Source: Neobacillus sp. DY30 (GTDB taxonomy: Bacteria > Bacillota > Bacilli > Bacillales > Cytobacillaceae). From it: DNA of 64,000 bases. Where the stretch lies: positions 3,166,001-3,230,000 of the forward strand of contig NZ_CP126093.1 in NCBI RefSeq assembly GCF_030123065.1. The letters run 5' to 3'. Both the position numbers and the translations under genes were made by a program. Below are positions 44,382-52,893 of this stretch, one piece after another (within the stretch, counting starts at the first letter, position 1; each line of letters begins with the position of its first letter). The notes beneath the pieces were generated by a model, which saw nothing but the letters and a program-made list of their open reading frames with translations, was not told where the DNA came from and searched no databases.

Positions 44382-44644
44382 AATCTACTCCTCCAATAAT
44401 CTGTACTGCTCCTCATGCGTGTCATGATTTTTAAAATTAAGGGAGAGGAGCAAAAATCATTCCCTGAATAGACGTGACCACCCAATCATTTAGTTTCATA
44501 AAAAAGATAAAAAAATAATAACACAGACTATATTTTTGAAAGCAAACTATTCAACATCGTTTGTTTAAAGAGATAAAATAGAGTGGCCAAATTTTAAACC
44601 CAGAATTTAATTTTTTAGGTGGGCCGAATTCTGGAATATGCGAA

Positions 44645-44672
44645 TGAAACTTTTTAGTGGCGTTTCTTCGTC
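44645..44672 (+). promoter_or_regulatory. Candidate ECF (SigV-type) autoregulatory promoter
   Basis: TGAAAC (44645-44650) and CGTC (44669-44672) resemble ECF -35 and -10 elements, 62 bases upstream of sigV. The 18-base spacing is one or two bases longer than usual, so the call is tentative. Confidence 0.45.
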
Positions 44673-44733
44673 TAAACTTCGAACAGCTTATAATAATAAA
44701 ATGTAATTTTGCAAAAAGGGGCTTTTTAAACGA

Positions 44734-45231
44734 ATGAAGAAAAAAGATGTGAATGAACTATTCGTCACCTGTATGAATGATCACAAAGAGGATTTTTATC
44801 GTTTGGCGTTCAGTTATGTGAAAAATCAAGAGGATGCATTGGATATTGTCCAGGAATCAATAAAAAAAGCACTTATCTCTATCGAAGCGATTCAAAAATC
44901 TGGATCGATCAAAAGTTGGTTTTATAAAATTGTCGTTCGTACGTCGATCGATTTTTTAAGAAAGCAAAAGAAAATCACCCTTGTAGATGATCAAACGATT
45001 GACTTTTTAAGTCATGGAAAAGAAGATGCATACAATGACATTGATCTTTACAATGCTTTGGATGAATTACCCATTCAGTACAAAACCGTAATTATTCTGC
45101 GTTTTTTTGAAGATTTAAAATTGGAGGAAATCGCGGAAATTATAGATGAAAATATTAATACTGTGAAAACACGGCTTTACAGGGGATTAAAATTATTACG
45201 CATCATCATCACTGAGGAGGAGTTAATATAA
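44734..45231 (+). CDS. sigV: ECF sigma factor, SigV-like
   Basis: A 165-residue ECF sigma factor: region 2 (FYRLAFSYVKNQEDALDIVQ, SIKSWFYKIVVRTSIDFLRK) and region 4 (LPIQYKTVIILRFFEDLKLE, INTVKTRLYRGLKLLRIII). It directs RNA polymerase to lysozyme-resistance genes. Its stop overlaps the ATG of the anti-sigma gene by one base (TAATG), and oatA is adjacent, matching the sigV-rsiV-oatA set of Bacillus subtilis. Confidence 0.9.
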   Translation: MKKKDVNELFVTCMNDHKEDFYRLAFSYVKNQEDALDIVQESIKKALISIEAIQKSGSIKSWFYKIVVRTSIDFLRKQKKITLVDDQTIDFLSHGKEDAYNDIDLYNALDELPIQYKTVIILRFFEDLKLEEIAEIIDENINTVKTRLYRGLKLLRIIITEEELI

Positions 45232-46088
45232 TGGATAAGAAATTGGAAGCTTTAAGAATAGAATATAAGAATACTCCTATCCCCGATGATTTGGATTTCA
45301 TCGTGAAAAAAGCCCTCCAGCAAAAAAAGAAAAGAAATGTGAACAAGATGAAGCGTCTTATTGGGATCGGAGCAGCGGCACTGCTATTCATCACAGGAAT
45401 AAATGCGAGTCCAAAACTTGCAAATGCCTTATCAGAAGTGCCTATTGTTGGCTCGCTCATCAAGGTGTTGACTTTTACAGAATTTAAAGTAGATGAGGGA
45501 ACGGCCAAAATGGAAATAAAAGTACCTGCCATTACGAACATGGAAAATAAAACATTAGAATCCACCTTGAACAAAAAGTACCTGGCAGAAAGTAAAAAAC
45601 TGTACAATGATTTCATGGCAGAAATAGAGGAAGTAAAGAAAAATGGCGGAGGTCATTTGGGTGTAGAAAGCGGTTATGATGTCAAAACCGACAATGATCA
45701 AATTCTTGCTGTGGGCAGGTATGTTGTAAGCACCGTGAATTCTTACTCAGAATATACGTATGATACGGTCGACAAGAAAAATGAACTTTTGATAACCTTA
45801 CCGAGTTTATTTAAAGATGATAGCTATATGAACCTGATAAACGAAAATATAAAGGAACAGATGAGGAGTCAAATGGATAGAGACCCCGACAAGTTTTATT
45901 GGTTGGATGATAAAATGGGTTTTAAAACCATTGCCAAAGACCAAAGTTTTTATATTAACAATAAAGGAAAACTTGTTATCGTGTTCAATAAATATGAAGT
46001 CGCGCCAGGGTATATGGGCGTTTGTGAATTTACCATTCCGACCGATGTGATTGCCAATGCATTAGCCAGTAAAGAATATATTAAATAG
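45231..46088 (+). CDS. rsiV: Anti-sigma factor and lysozyme sensor, RsiV-like
   Basis: A 285-residue protein: a short cytoplasmic sigma-binding segment, one membrane helix (residues about 44-60, RLIGIGAAALLFITGINASP) and an extracellular part with a DUF4163/DUF3298-like domain (YDTVDKKNELLITLPSLFKD, FYINNKGKLVIVFNKYEVAP, GVCEFTIPTDVI). RsiV binds lysozyme directly and is then cleaved by signal peptidase and RasP to release SigV. Overlaps sigV by one base. Terminator at 46104. Confidence 0.88.
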   Translation: MDKKLEALRIEYKNTPIPDDLDFIVKKALQQKKKRNVNKMKRLIGIGAAALLFITGINASPKLANALSEVPIVGSLIKVLTFTEFKVDEGTAKMEIKVPAITNMENKTLESTLNKKYLAESKKLYNDFMAEIEEVKKNGGGHLGVESGYDVKTDNDQILAVGRYVVSTVNSYSEYTYDTVDKKNELLITLPSLFKDDSYMNLINENIKEQMRSQMDRDPDKFYWLDDKMGFKTIAKDQSFYINNKGKLVIVFNKYEVAPGYMGVCEFTIPTDVIANALASKEYIK

Positions 46089-46103
46089 CGGAATTAAAAC
46101 GAA

Positions 46104-46136
46104 AATTCAGGGCTTGATCCCCTGAGTTTTCGTTCG
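46104..46136 (+). terminator. Intrinsic terminator after rsiV
   Basis: AATTCAGG and CCTGAGTT around GCTTGATCC, then TTCGTTCG; moderate T-run. Confidence 0.65.
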
Positions 46137-46201
46137 TTAGGCTTTCCCGCCAATCTTTACAATCTTGATAAAAAATAAAAAAACCTCGATCTTGTTTAAA
46201 T

Positions 46202-46265
46202 AGATAAGGGCTTTTGGAAGGAAAACGAAGATTTATTATTTGAATTGAATGAAATAATTTTTTAG
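46202..46265 (+). pseudogene. CdiI-like immunity gene scrap
   Basis: GGCTTTTGGAAGG onward reads FWKENEDLLFELNEIIF and stop, the same segment as in 23363-23670. Only this piece remains. Confidence 0.5.
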
Positions 46266-46321
46266 GTAGAATTAGATGAAATTTATAGCAATTATGCTGA
46301 AGAAGTATTCAAATTTCTAAT

Positions 46322-46501
46322 GTGTCTTTGTCGGAAGAACTAACACAAGAAACTTTCTATCAAGCTGTAAAATCTATTGATAGATATAATGGTGAATGTA
46401 AAATAGCAAAGCACTCCTATTATAAACATCTTGAATGTAACAAGAAACAACAAAGACATATGTTTCGAGACGAGACATTGGGTTACTTTTTACAGAGCTA
46501 A
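46322..46501 (+). pseudogene. ECF sigma factor remnant
   Basis: GTG frame of 59 codons: VSLSEELTQETFYQAVKSID then RYNGECKI joined directly to AKHSYYKHLECNKKQQ. In ECF sigma factors these two pieces are separated by about seven residues of region 2, so there is an internal deletion. Region 4 is absent. It lies just before a zf-HC2 anti-sigma-type gene, its former partner. Confidence 0.65.
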
Positions 46502-46532
46502 GACAAAATTAAGGGAAAGGGATAAGGAAAAA

Positions 46533-46976
46533 ATGGGCAATAAATGCAACATAGTGAGAGATTTACTCCCATCTTATATCGATAACTTGTGTTGCAAAGA
46601 TAGTATAGTTTTTATTGAGGAACATATGAATTCGTGTACCGAATGTAGAGAAGTATTAGAAAGTATGAAAAATAATGTTGACCTTAATGATGAAATAGAC
46701 GAAGTGTATAAAGTGGAAGTAAAAAGACCATTTCAAAAAGTATCTATGTTCTTCAATGGTCAAAAGAAAGGGGGAGAGCACAATTTCAAAAATTCTAATT
46801 CAATAGCTATCGAATCACATCTTGAGTTCTTCTGGTGGCATGGAAGTGATTTAGATGATAAAAATTTACAACCTTATCCGATCAGGAATTTAATAAAAAA
46901 CTATCTAAACGGAAAAAACGATGTTTGGTGGGAGAGTTCGTTAAACTTAGAAATTGATGATTCAAACAGAAGTTAA
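46533..46976 (+). CDS. zf-HC2 anti-sigma N-terminus on a foreign tail
   Basis: A 147-residue frame from ATG 46533 (RBS AAGG). Residues 1-40 are a zinc-binding anti-sigma domain (CNIVRDLLPSYIDNL, EEHMNSCTECREVLESM with the HxxxCxxC motif). After about residue 78 the protein loses the expected membrane helix and continues into an acidic tail (SHLEFFWWHGSDLDDKN, NDVWWESSLNLEIDDSN). The join coincides with a 19-base DNA stretch GGAGAGCACAATTTCAAAA that also occurs at 5796-5814, suggesting fusion by recombination. Confidence 0.6.
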   Translation: MGNKCNIVRDLLPSYIDNLCCKDSIVFIEEHMNSCTECREVLESMKNNVDLNDEIDEVYKVEVKRPFQKVSMFFNGQKKGGEHNFKNSNSIAIESHLEFFWWHGSDLDDKNLQPYPIRNLIKNYLNGKNDVWWESSLNLEIDDSNRS

Positions 46977-46984
46977 AATTTTCT

Positions 46985-47045
46985 CGTTAAGCTAAAGGCA
47001 GCATTCATTCAATAAGGGATGCTAATTGCAGCTAAAAAATTGATG
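46985..47045 (+). repeat. Composite repeat, decayed
   Basis: TCGTTAAGCTAAAGGCAGC then ATTCATTCAATAAGGG, a right-arm remnant. Confidence 0.5.
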
Positions 47046-47266
47046 TTGCTACATTACCTTAAATTGATTGAAAATATATCATGATAGCCAAGCACCGTCC
47101 TTTCTCTACATTTTGTAATAGGGGAAGGGTGGTGTTTTAGATGGGAATTACACCAAACGGACCTTGAAAGAAAAAATTGTAACGTTATATCTTCTTTTGT
47201 AGAAAACTACCAACTAGCACATTATTCATGCTAAAGTGAACAAAACATATCTGAGGAGGAAGGGTA

Positions 47267-47392
47267 ATGCAGTATATTGATAGTTTCGGTTGGAGCTTAA
47301 ATATAATTCTAATGATTTGTTTTGTTATAGCATTATTGGCACTAATGAGAAAACCGAGAGAATACCGAAAAAACAGAAAGAAGAAAATGTGA
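47267..47392 (+). CDS. Single-span membrane miniprotein
   Basis: A 41-residue protein, MQYIDSFGWSLNIILMICFV then IALLALMRKPREYRKNRKKK: one membrane helix and a strongly basic cytosolic tail. RBS GAGGAGGAAGGG is excellent. No family recognised. Confidence 0.6.
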   Translation: MQYIDSFGWSLNIILMICFVIALLALMRKPREYRKNRKKKM

Positions 47393-47402
47393 AGAAATGT
47401 AC

Positions 47403-47450
47403 TTAAATAAACGAGGGTATTTAATTTTCTTGAACAATAATTTAATAATA
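47403..47450 (+). repeat. Composite repeat, partial left motif
   Basis: GTACTTAAATAAACGAGGG and TTTTCTTGAACAAT. No hairpin. Confidence 0.5.
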
Positions 47451-47455
47451 AGATA

Positions 47456-47821
47456 ATTGGGTATGAAGCACTCTCCCATCTTGGTAATTTTCATTCAAGG
47501 GATGTTATTTCGTGGATGGAGAATCAAGTTAAATTTCCTGTAGACGGTTGGGACGAACTATTCGTAAGATCAAATTTTTCGTGGTTTGACTTAGAAAGGT
47601 GGGCCTCTTTAGAAGAGAAGCATGAAGCAACTGCAATTCATGCATTAGAAATATATGCCCAAGAGAAGCTCGAAAATAATGATTACCCTTATGTTATATC
47701 AGGTCTCCCGTCAAAATCGGAATTTATTGATTTTCTTGTTAAATTACGTGCTAAACAAGTTTTAAAAAAGCGAATTCTACTCATAGAGATTGTTATACAA
47801 AACATAAATATATTTTATTAA
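47456..47821 (+). pseudogene. N-terminally truncated gene, unknown family
   Basis: The frame is open from about 47456 (IGYEALSHLGNFHSRDVISW) through ATG 47516 to the stop. Visible blocks: VDGWDELFVRSNFSWFDLER, KHEATAIHALEIYAQEK, NNDYPYVISGLPSKSEF. No RBS or start codon precedes the conserved part, and the frame is flanked by repeat debris, so the front is missing. ATG 47516 gives a possible 101-residue product. Confidence 0.5.
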
Positions 47822-47829
47822 GTTTATGA

Positions 47830-47875
47830 AACATTGTACTTAAACAAACGGGTAGCGGTTTACCTTTTTTTAATA
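47830..47875 (+). repeat. Composite repeat, left motif
   Basis: TTGTACTTAAACAAACGGGT then AGCGGTTTACCTTTTTTTAAT. It lies beside the old IS remnant at 47885. Confidence 0.65.
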
Positions 47876-47884
47876 GATTCTATT

Positions 47885-48163
47885 ATATCAGTAGCCAAGG
47901 TAGGGCGTACGGGTGCGTGGGACAATAATCCCGTCAACTGAACTGTCCGCCCCCTATTGTAGAAACATGGTTGAGACTGGTTGGGCACATTTCGTATAAC
48001 AAGCGAAGCTATGTATACTTCAAGGTGGAATAGAGGTTACTGGTAACTAATGAAAGACCTTCCAATAGAAGTGAGGAAGGTTATTTGGTGTGAGTATTTT
48101 TAGTATAGGATTAATTTTTTTGTATTTTAATGGAAAATATTTACATCCAATTAGCTGGTTTAG
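47885..48163 (+). mobile_element. Old, diverged type-1 IS110 deletion derivative
   Basis: Read on the minus strand it parallels 42014-42305: AATTAGCTGGTTTAG (48149-48163) is the complement of CTAAACCAGCTAAT; GAGGAAGGTTATTTGGTGTG matches the complement of the left-end block; CGTGGGACAATAATCCCGTC and AACATGGTTGAGACTGGTTG match the guide-RNA end. Substitutions are frequent throughout, and no transposase remains. It keeps more of the transposase-proximal guide region than the 42-kb copy. Confidence 0.75.
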
Positions 48164-48343
48164 TTCACAAGCTACCAAAAAGTTTTTAAAAAGTGGCTCA
48201 GTAAGTGAACTGATCAGTTTTATTTTTATTTGCAAAACATTTTGTAGAAAACGTCTTAAATGGTTGTTTTGAACTTGTCTACATAAAGTAAAAGTTAGTA
48301 TTACAGTTATAAAGTAATAGAGGTTTTAACAATAAAAAATCAG

Positions 48344-48892
48344 TTACTTATTACAATCCCTGGGTGGTTCCTCGGGCTTATTGTGCTCTTCCATTTTCCT
48401 GAATTGAATATCATCACTAATTTTCTTTTCATCCTGGTTTTTCAATGCGAGTACTGCCGCCTTCCCGTCACTGGGCGACCCATCTGAAAAATACATAGGA
48501 AATAGTGAGAAAAAAAGAATATAAAATGAGAAATAGGTAAACTGAGACCAAAAAACTGACTTATTTAGAATTCCTTGAGAAATGAGGGCATGAACCAGAA
48601 AAATACTTATCAGGTTGAATAAAGACCCACCAAGGTATACTAAGGTGTTCGTGACACGGTTATCATGCCTTAACGATTTAAACTCGCAGGCCCCATTCCA
48701 GAAGTAATATTTCCTCACCTCAATATTCCAAATGGAAAATACCATTGGCCCGCATCCGATTATGATTTTTTTCTCTAATCCTCTGAAAAGCGTAACGAAA
48801 AAAATATGCCCGCTTAAATGGATTAGAGTAACGAAAGGCAGAATTACGAAAAAAGAGATTAGAAATTTTATTATGTCTGCAAATCCAAACAT
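48344..48892 (-). CDS. M50-like membrane protein with altered HExxH
   Basis: A 182-residue protein with about four membrane helices. FVTLIHLSGHIFFVTLFRG has the shape of a site-2 protease zinc motif (HExxH), but the Glu is replaced (HLSGH). The second M50-type motif is replaced by FPMYFSDGSPSDGKAAVLAL, which keeps a DG. Start ATG 48892 has AGGAGG; the longer frame to 49093 has none. It may be a catalytically dead relative or a non-protease homologue. The 312 bases upstream hold no gene. Confidence 0.65.
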   Translation of the reverse strand: MFGFADIIKFLISFFVILPFVTLIHLSGHIFFVTLFRGLEKKIIIGCGPMVFSIWNIEVRKYYFWNGACEFKSLRHDNRVTNTLVYLGGSLFNLISIFLVHALISQGILNKSVFWSQFTYFSFYILFFSLFPMYFSDGSPSDGKAAVLALKNQDEKKISDDIQFRKMEEHNKPEEPPRDCNK

Positions 48893-49205
48893 GATGATCC
48901 TCCTAAAATATCTATGTAGGAAATGTAATTTCGTATGAGTAAAGAACATTAATTTATGTACCCGGTAAATAAAGATTGTAACTAGAAAAAATTTGCAGTG
49001 CTGGATACATAAACGTTTTATTAGAAAACAATAAAATGAATGAGTGTTTGGGTTGAAAACTTTGAAATGTTCGCTGGAGGATAAGTAATTCAATGATCAG
49101 ACTTGGAAGTTGTCGATTTTCGTATGGAGGAGTCATTTGTTTTTTATAGCTAGAATATAGATATAGATATATTAGACTCTAAACTACGATTAAGGTGGAT
49201 TCGAA

Positions 49206-49433
49206 ATGAACAAGAGAGTTCTATTTGATTTTGAAATCGAATTTACGAATGGCGGTGGAATTCAAGGCCAGGAATTCCGTCTTGATATTGATGGAGATGA
49301 TATTTCAGACGAAGATTTAGCTAGGTATATAGTAGAAGATATGAGATTATTAATGGTTGGTAAAGTAAAGATTCTTAACAAGAAAATCATAAATGAAAAG
49401 CATAAAAGAAGACCTGCTGACGACGAAATATAA
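49206..49433 (+). CDS. Small conserved protein (FEIEFTNGGGIQGQEFRLDI type)
   Basis: A 75-residue soluble protein: VLFDFEIEFTNGGGIQGQEF, DISDEDLARYIVEDMRLLMV, KILNKKIINEKHKRRP. The sequence is of a widely conserved small family sometimes annotated beside cyclases; function unknown. RBS AAGGTGG before ATG. A second, frameshifted copy with the same promoter region is at 52894, and a third scrap is at 61304. Confidence 0.75.
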   Translation: MNKRVLFDFEIEFTNGGGIQGQEFRLDIDGDDISDEDLARYIVEDMRLLMVGKVKILNKKIINEKHKRRPADDEI

Positions 49434-49452
49434 TTTATTGTACTGTACTTTA

Positions 49453-49481
49453 GGCTGCCAAATGAGGCAGCTTTTCTTTTT
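49453..49481 (+). terminator. Intrinsic terminator (repeat-type hairpin)
   Basis: GCTGCC, AAATGA, GGCAGC, then TTTTCTTTTT. Related to hairpins inside the composite repeat; GATTAACTATGCATG after it resembles a decayed right arm. Confidence 0.8.
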
Positions 49482-49509
49482 GATTAACTATGCATGTTTT
49501 TTCCTTAAT

Positions 49510-49695
49510 ATGGATTTATATGATGAGTTAGAAAAAAATACATCGACCAAGGGTCAGGATATAAAACTTGTAAAATGGGAGTTTAATAAGAAGAACTGGG
49601 CTGTTGTCGTAAGACACAAACAATGCAGTATAGAGGAGAGATTAACAAAATTATTTATGAATGATGACCCTAGTACCAATCGGAACTTGAGATGA
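49510..49695 (+). pseudogene. Gene fragment overlapping L,D-transpeptidase end
   Basis: The frame reads MDLYDELEKNTSTKGQDIKL then WEFNKKNWAVVVRHKQCSIE and [10 protein letters not shown], but has no RBS and overlaps the convergent gene. A shorter piece of the same DNA (AGAAGAACTGGGCTGTT) occurs at 28637. Probably a remnant of a longer protein. Confidence 0.35.
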
Positions 49696-50004
49696 TAATT
49701 CTAAAACATCATGATTAAACATTCTAATACAACCGTGAGAAACGCTTTTACCTATGGATGATGGATTGTTTGTACCATGAATTCCATAATGAGGTCTTGA
49801 TAATCCCATCCATAAAACCCCAAAAACATGTCTGGGAGGATTTTGCTGCTTATTTATAATGGTGTAAGTGCCAAACGGTGTCGCAGTTAACATTTTCCCA
49901 GTAGCAATGGGATAGGATTTTAACAGTCTGTTCCCTTCATACAATCTTAATCGGTGTTTTGATGTTGATACGTCAATCCATCTCGCCAAGAAGATCAACT
50001 CCAT
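49651..50004 (-). CDS. L,D-transpeptidase (YkuD domain)
   Basis: A 117-residue compact YkuD catalytic domain: [57 protein letters not shown] and [13 protein letters not shown], with catalytic Cys in SHGCIRM. It makes 3-3 peptidoglycan cross-links or attaches proteins. No LysM domain and no clear signal peptide, as in short spore-former members. A TTG at 49989, after GGAG, could be the true start. Confidence 0.9.
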   Translation of the reverse strand: MELIFLARWIDVSTSKHRLRLYEGNRLLKSYPIATGKMLTATPFGTYTIINKQQNPPRHVFGVLWMGLSRPHYGIHGTNNPSSIGKSVSHGCIRMFNHDVLELSSQVPIGTRVIIHK

Positions 50005-50094
50005 TTTTTAATAATGTATGTAGTAACTCAAGCCTTTGTTATTTAACAGTGATTGATTGAAGAAAATTGTATGGGAAGTAACAGTACGTTGGGA

Positions 50095-50215
50095 TTACAT
50101 GCAATAGCAGAGAAGCGCTTGTTAACCAACGTGTGCATAAATCAAAAAGGATTAATGCACACGTGGATAGAGCTCTTCTTGTGCTAACGGAACGGAGCAG
50201 TATTGTTTACTAAGA
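50095..50215 (+). repeat. Composite repeat with long hairpin
   Basis: TTGTTAACCAACGTGTGCA, stem CGTGTGCAT with ATGCACACG, then CTTCTTGTGCTAACGGAACG and GAGCAG. This is the longest stem of the family here, and it has no T-run right after it. Confidence 0.65.
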
Positions 50216-50391
50216 TTGGGGCAAAATTTAATTATGTTTAGTCTTTCTATCGCAGCACTAAAATTAAAAAGTATTAGAAATACTAAATGGGCATTTTTTT
50301 AAAATTTTTAAATAATCAATATCGATAAATGTTTATTTTCATTCATTTTGAAAGAAGATTCTAAAAGCATGGTGAAAGGAAAGAATTATCT

Positions 50392-51396
50392 ATGGAAACA
50401 GATAAATCGCACTTAACAGCAGCGGAAATGGGAAAACTTTGGGTAGTTTATGTAGGGAATACCATGGGAAAATGTGTACTTAGTCACTTCGTTAAACATG
50501 TTGATGACACTGATATTAAAAGGGTATTAGAAATTGCTTTAGGTTTAAGCAAAACCTATATACGAGAGATTAAAACGATATTTCAGCAAGCCGACTTTCC
50601 AATTCCATTAGGATTTACCGATGATGATGTGGACTTAGAGGCACCAAAATTATTTTACGATGAATTTTATCTTTATTATTTGCAATATTTAGGTAAAGCA
50701 GGGATGAGTATTTATAGCGTTGCTATTCCTTTGGTGACAAGGAAAGATGTAAGGGACTTTTTTCTCAATAGTCTTAGTGACACAGCCAAATTGATGAGTG
50801 ATGTGAATGACTTGTTACTATCAAAGGGAAAATTAATGAATTCACCAATCATAACAACACCAGAAAAAGTAGATTTTGTTAATAAACAAAATTTCTTGAG
50901 TGGTTTTTTTGGTAAAGTTAGACAACTTCAAGGATTGGAAATTGCTCATCTATACGGAAGTATTAACAACGATGTTACTAGTAAAGCCCTCATTCTTGGA
51001 TTTATTCAGGGAACAAGAAATGAAAACGTTAAAAAGTATTTAGAGCGTGGAAAAAATATTAATCAAAAGCATATCGAGCTGCTTTCGGACAAATTAAATA
51101 AAGATAGCATTCCTTCGCCCACACTGTTAGACCATTTGGTAACGGCATCAACCATACCGACATTCTCAGATAAGCTCATGATTTATCATAAAATTGATAT
51201 GTTCTCAATGAAAATTAGAGAATATGCAAATGGTTTGTCACTTAATGGAAGAAAAGATATTGGTATCTTATTTGCAAAATGTCAATCAGATGTTGCATTT
51301 TATGTAGAAGATGGAGCCAATATTTTGATAGACCATGGATGGCTGGAGCAACCTCCAGAAGCACTTGACCGAGACAATTTATCTTCAAAAGAATAA
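50392..51396 (+). CDS. DUF3231 family protein
   Basis: A 334-residue fourth paralogue: HLTAAEMGKLWVVYVGNTMG, FGKVRQLQGLEIAHLYGSIN, IPTFSDKLMIYHKIDMFSMK and ILIDHGWLEQPPEA. ATG 50392 follows AAAGGAAAG. Transcribed alone and ended by the terminator at 51436. Confidence 0.9.
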   Translation: METDKSHLTAAEMGKLWVVYVGNTMGKCVLSHFVKHVDDTDIKRVLEIALGLSKTYIREIKTIFQQADFPIPLGFTDDDVDLEAPKLFYDEFYLYYLQYLGKAGMSIYSVAIPLVTRKDVRDFFLNSLSDTAKLMSDVNDLLLSKGKLMNSPIITTPEKVDFVNKQNFLSGFFGKVRQLQGLEIAHLYGSINNDVTSKALILGFIQGTRNENVKKYLERGKNINQKHIELLSDKLNKDSIPSPTLLDHLVTASTIPTFSDKLMIYHKIDMFSMKIREYANGLSLNGRKDIGILFAKCQSDVAFYVEDGANILIDHGWLEQPPEALDRDNLSSKE

Positions 51397-51435
51397 TACC
51401 ACGGCTTTATTTGATCGTTATATAACTGCACAAAA

Positions 51436-51476
51436 AGAGGCTTCATTCAATACCTTATGAGTAGCCTCTTTTTTAT
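51436..51476 (+). terminator. Intrinsic terminator
   Basis: AAAGAGGCT pairs with AGCCTCTTT across a 19-base loop, then TTTTATG. Confidence 0.85.
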
Positions 51477-51483
51477 GAAGGGT

Positions 51484-51585
51484 TTAAAAGATTGTGTACT
51501 TATTCACTTAAAGTAAAGGGTAACTGAAGCATGTTAGTTGATGAAGCGTTGTACTTCCGTAAGTAGATTAATTCAAGAAGGAGCA
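51484..51585 (+). repeat. Composite repeat, decayed
   Basis: CACTTAAAGTAAAGGGTAAC, GCATGTTAGTTGATGAAG and AATTCAAGAAGGAG are recognisable; the central hairpin is lost. Confidence 0.55.
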
Positions 51586-51633
51586 CGCAAGATTAATGTA
51601 GAATACACATAGTATGATATGGAGGGAGGGCTT

Positions 51634-52053
51634 ATGGATTTAGAAATACATAGTGATTTTACGAAGGTAAATCTTGATGAAATGAAAGATATCTATGTTT
51701 CTGTTGGGTGGACAAAGCATTCAAATGAGATGATTAAACAAGTATTCGAAGCAAGTAATGTCTTTGCCTTTGTTACTTTAAATGGTCGAGTTGTTGGATT
51801 TGGAAGAGCTATGAGTGATGGAGTTTTTAATGCTGCAATATACGACGTTTTAGTACATCCAGAGTTCCAAAAACAAGGGATAGCGAAAAGAATAATGGAG
51901 TATTTACTTGCCAAACTAAGTAAGGTTTCGTGTGTTCACTTAATCTCAACAACTGGAAATGAAGACTTTTATAAGAAACTCGGATTAAAAAAGACAAAAA
52001 CAGGAATGGCTAGGTACCTCAACCCGATTCTAGCTAGTGAGTATTTAGAATAG
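51634..52053 (+). CDS. GNAT-family N-acetyltransferase
   Basis: A 139-residue acetyltransferase. The acetyl-CoA loop is VLVHPEFQKQGIAKRIMEYL (motif A, Q/RxxGxG/A type), with LNGRVVGFGRAMSDG before it and STTGNEDFYKKLGLKKT after. Substrate unknown. ATG 51634 has GGAGGGAGG four bases upstream; an in-frame ATG at 51619 overlaps that RBS. Confidence 0.9.
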   Translation: MDLEIHSDFTKVNLDEMKDIYVSVGWTKHSNEMIKQVFEASNVFAFVTLNGRVVGFGRAMSDGVFNAAIYDVLVHPEFQKQGIAKRIMEYLLAKLSKVSCVHLISTTGNEDFYKKLGLKKTKTGMARYLNPILASEYLE

Positions 52054-52074
52054 TTTTTTTCTTTTTATTCTGCC

Positions 52075-52160
52075 AGGTGTATTGATCAAGATCACTAGCT
52101 GCTTCGGCGGCTTTTTAGCTTGTTCCACTAACGGGGCAGAATAATTCAACAAGGATTAAA
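52075..52160 (+). repeat. Composite repeat, full copy
   Basis: CCAGGTGTATTGATCAAGAT, hairpin AGCTGCTTCGGCGGCT with TTTTAGC tail, then TTCCACTAACGGGGCAGAAT and AATTCAACAAGG. Confidence 0.8.
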
Positions 52161-52250
52161 ACTTATTGGCTGGGTAAGTTCATTATAAGATACATGCAAT
52201 CAAGGAACAAATAATAAAAACTTAATCCAAAGGAAAAGGAGAAATGAAAA

Positions 52251-52814
52251 ATGTCAATAGCAGTCATATACGGGGGAACCCGTCATAATGGAAATTCGGA
52301 GTTGCTGACAGAATACGTCATTCAAGAATTAGCTTCAGAAAAAATTCACTTAAGAGATTTTAATATCCAACCAATAATAGACATGCGTCACTCGAAAGAT
52401 GGTTTTCAGGACAGAAATGATGATTATAATTCTATAATCGATCGTATACTCCCACATGACATATTAATTTTCTCTACCCCCATTTATTGGTATAGCATGT
52501 CAGGAACAATGAAAAACTTTATTGATCGGTGGTCCCAAACCTTAAGGGACCCAAAATATCCTGATTTCAAGAATAAAATGTCATCTAAAAAAGCATATGT
52601 TATAGCTGTTGGAGGAGACGAACCTCATTTTAAAGGACTGCCTATGATTCAGCAATTTAATTACATTTTTGATTTTATGGGAATTGAATTTGCCGGATAT
52701 ATTATTGGAAATGGAAACAAACCTGAGGAAGTACTTCAAGACAAAGGTGCGCTTTTCGCAGCTACTCAAATTCGAAATAAAATAACTGAAAAAAATGAAA
52801 TTAATGGTTTATAA
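52251..52814 (+). CDS. NADPH-dependent FMN reductase family protein
   Basis: A 187-residue flavodoxin-fold oxidoreductase: IAVIYGGTRHNGNSELLTEY (phosphate loop), FSTPIYWYSMSGTMKNFIDR (flavin loop) and KKAYVIAVGGDEPHFKGLPM. Reduces quinones, FMN or nitro compounds using NAD(P)H. RBS AAGGAG. Directly followed by the duplicated small gene copy at 52894. Confidence 0.88.
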   Translation: MSIAVIYGGTRHNGNSELLTEYVIQELASEKIHLRDFNIQPIIDMRHSKDGFQDRNDDYNSIIDRILPHDILIFSTPIYWYSMSGTMKNFIDRWSQTLRDPKYPDFKNKMSSKKAYVIAVGGDEPHFKGLPMIQQFNYIFDFMGIEFAGYIIGNGNKPEEVLQDKGALFAATQIRNKITEKNEINGL

Positions 52815-52893
52815 CATGGAAGGAGTCATTTGTTTTTGATACCTAGAATATAGATCGTTTAGACTCTAAAAACTACGATTAAGGTGGATTCGA

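Noticed and set aside
48090..48272. 60-codon frame at the old IS remnant
   Set aside because: Falls in the noncoding end of the diverged type-1 IS and reads hydrophobic only because of AT-rich DNA.
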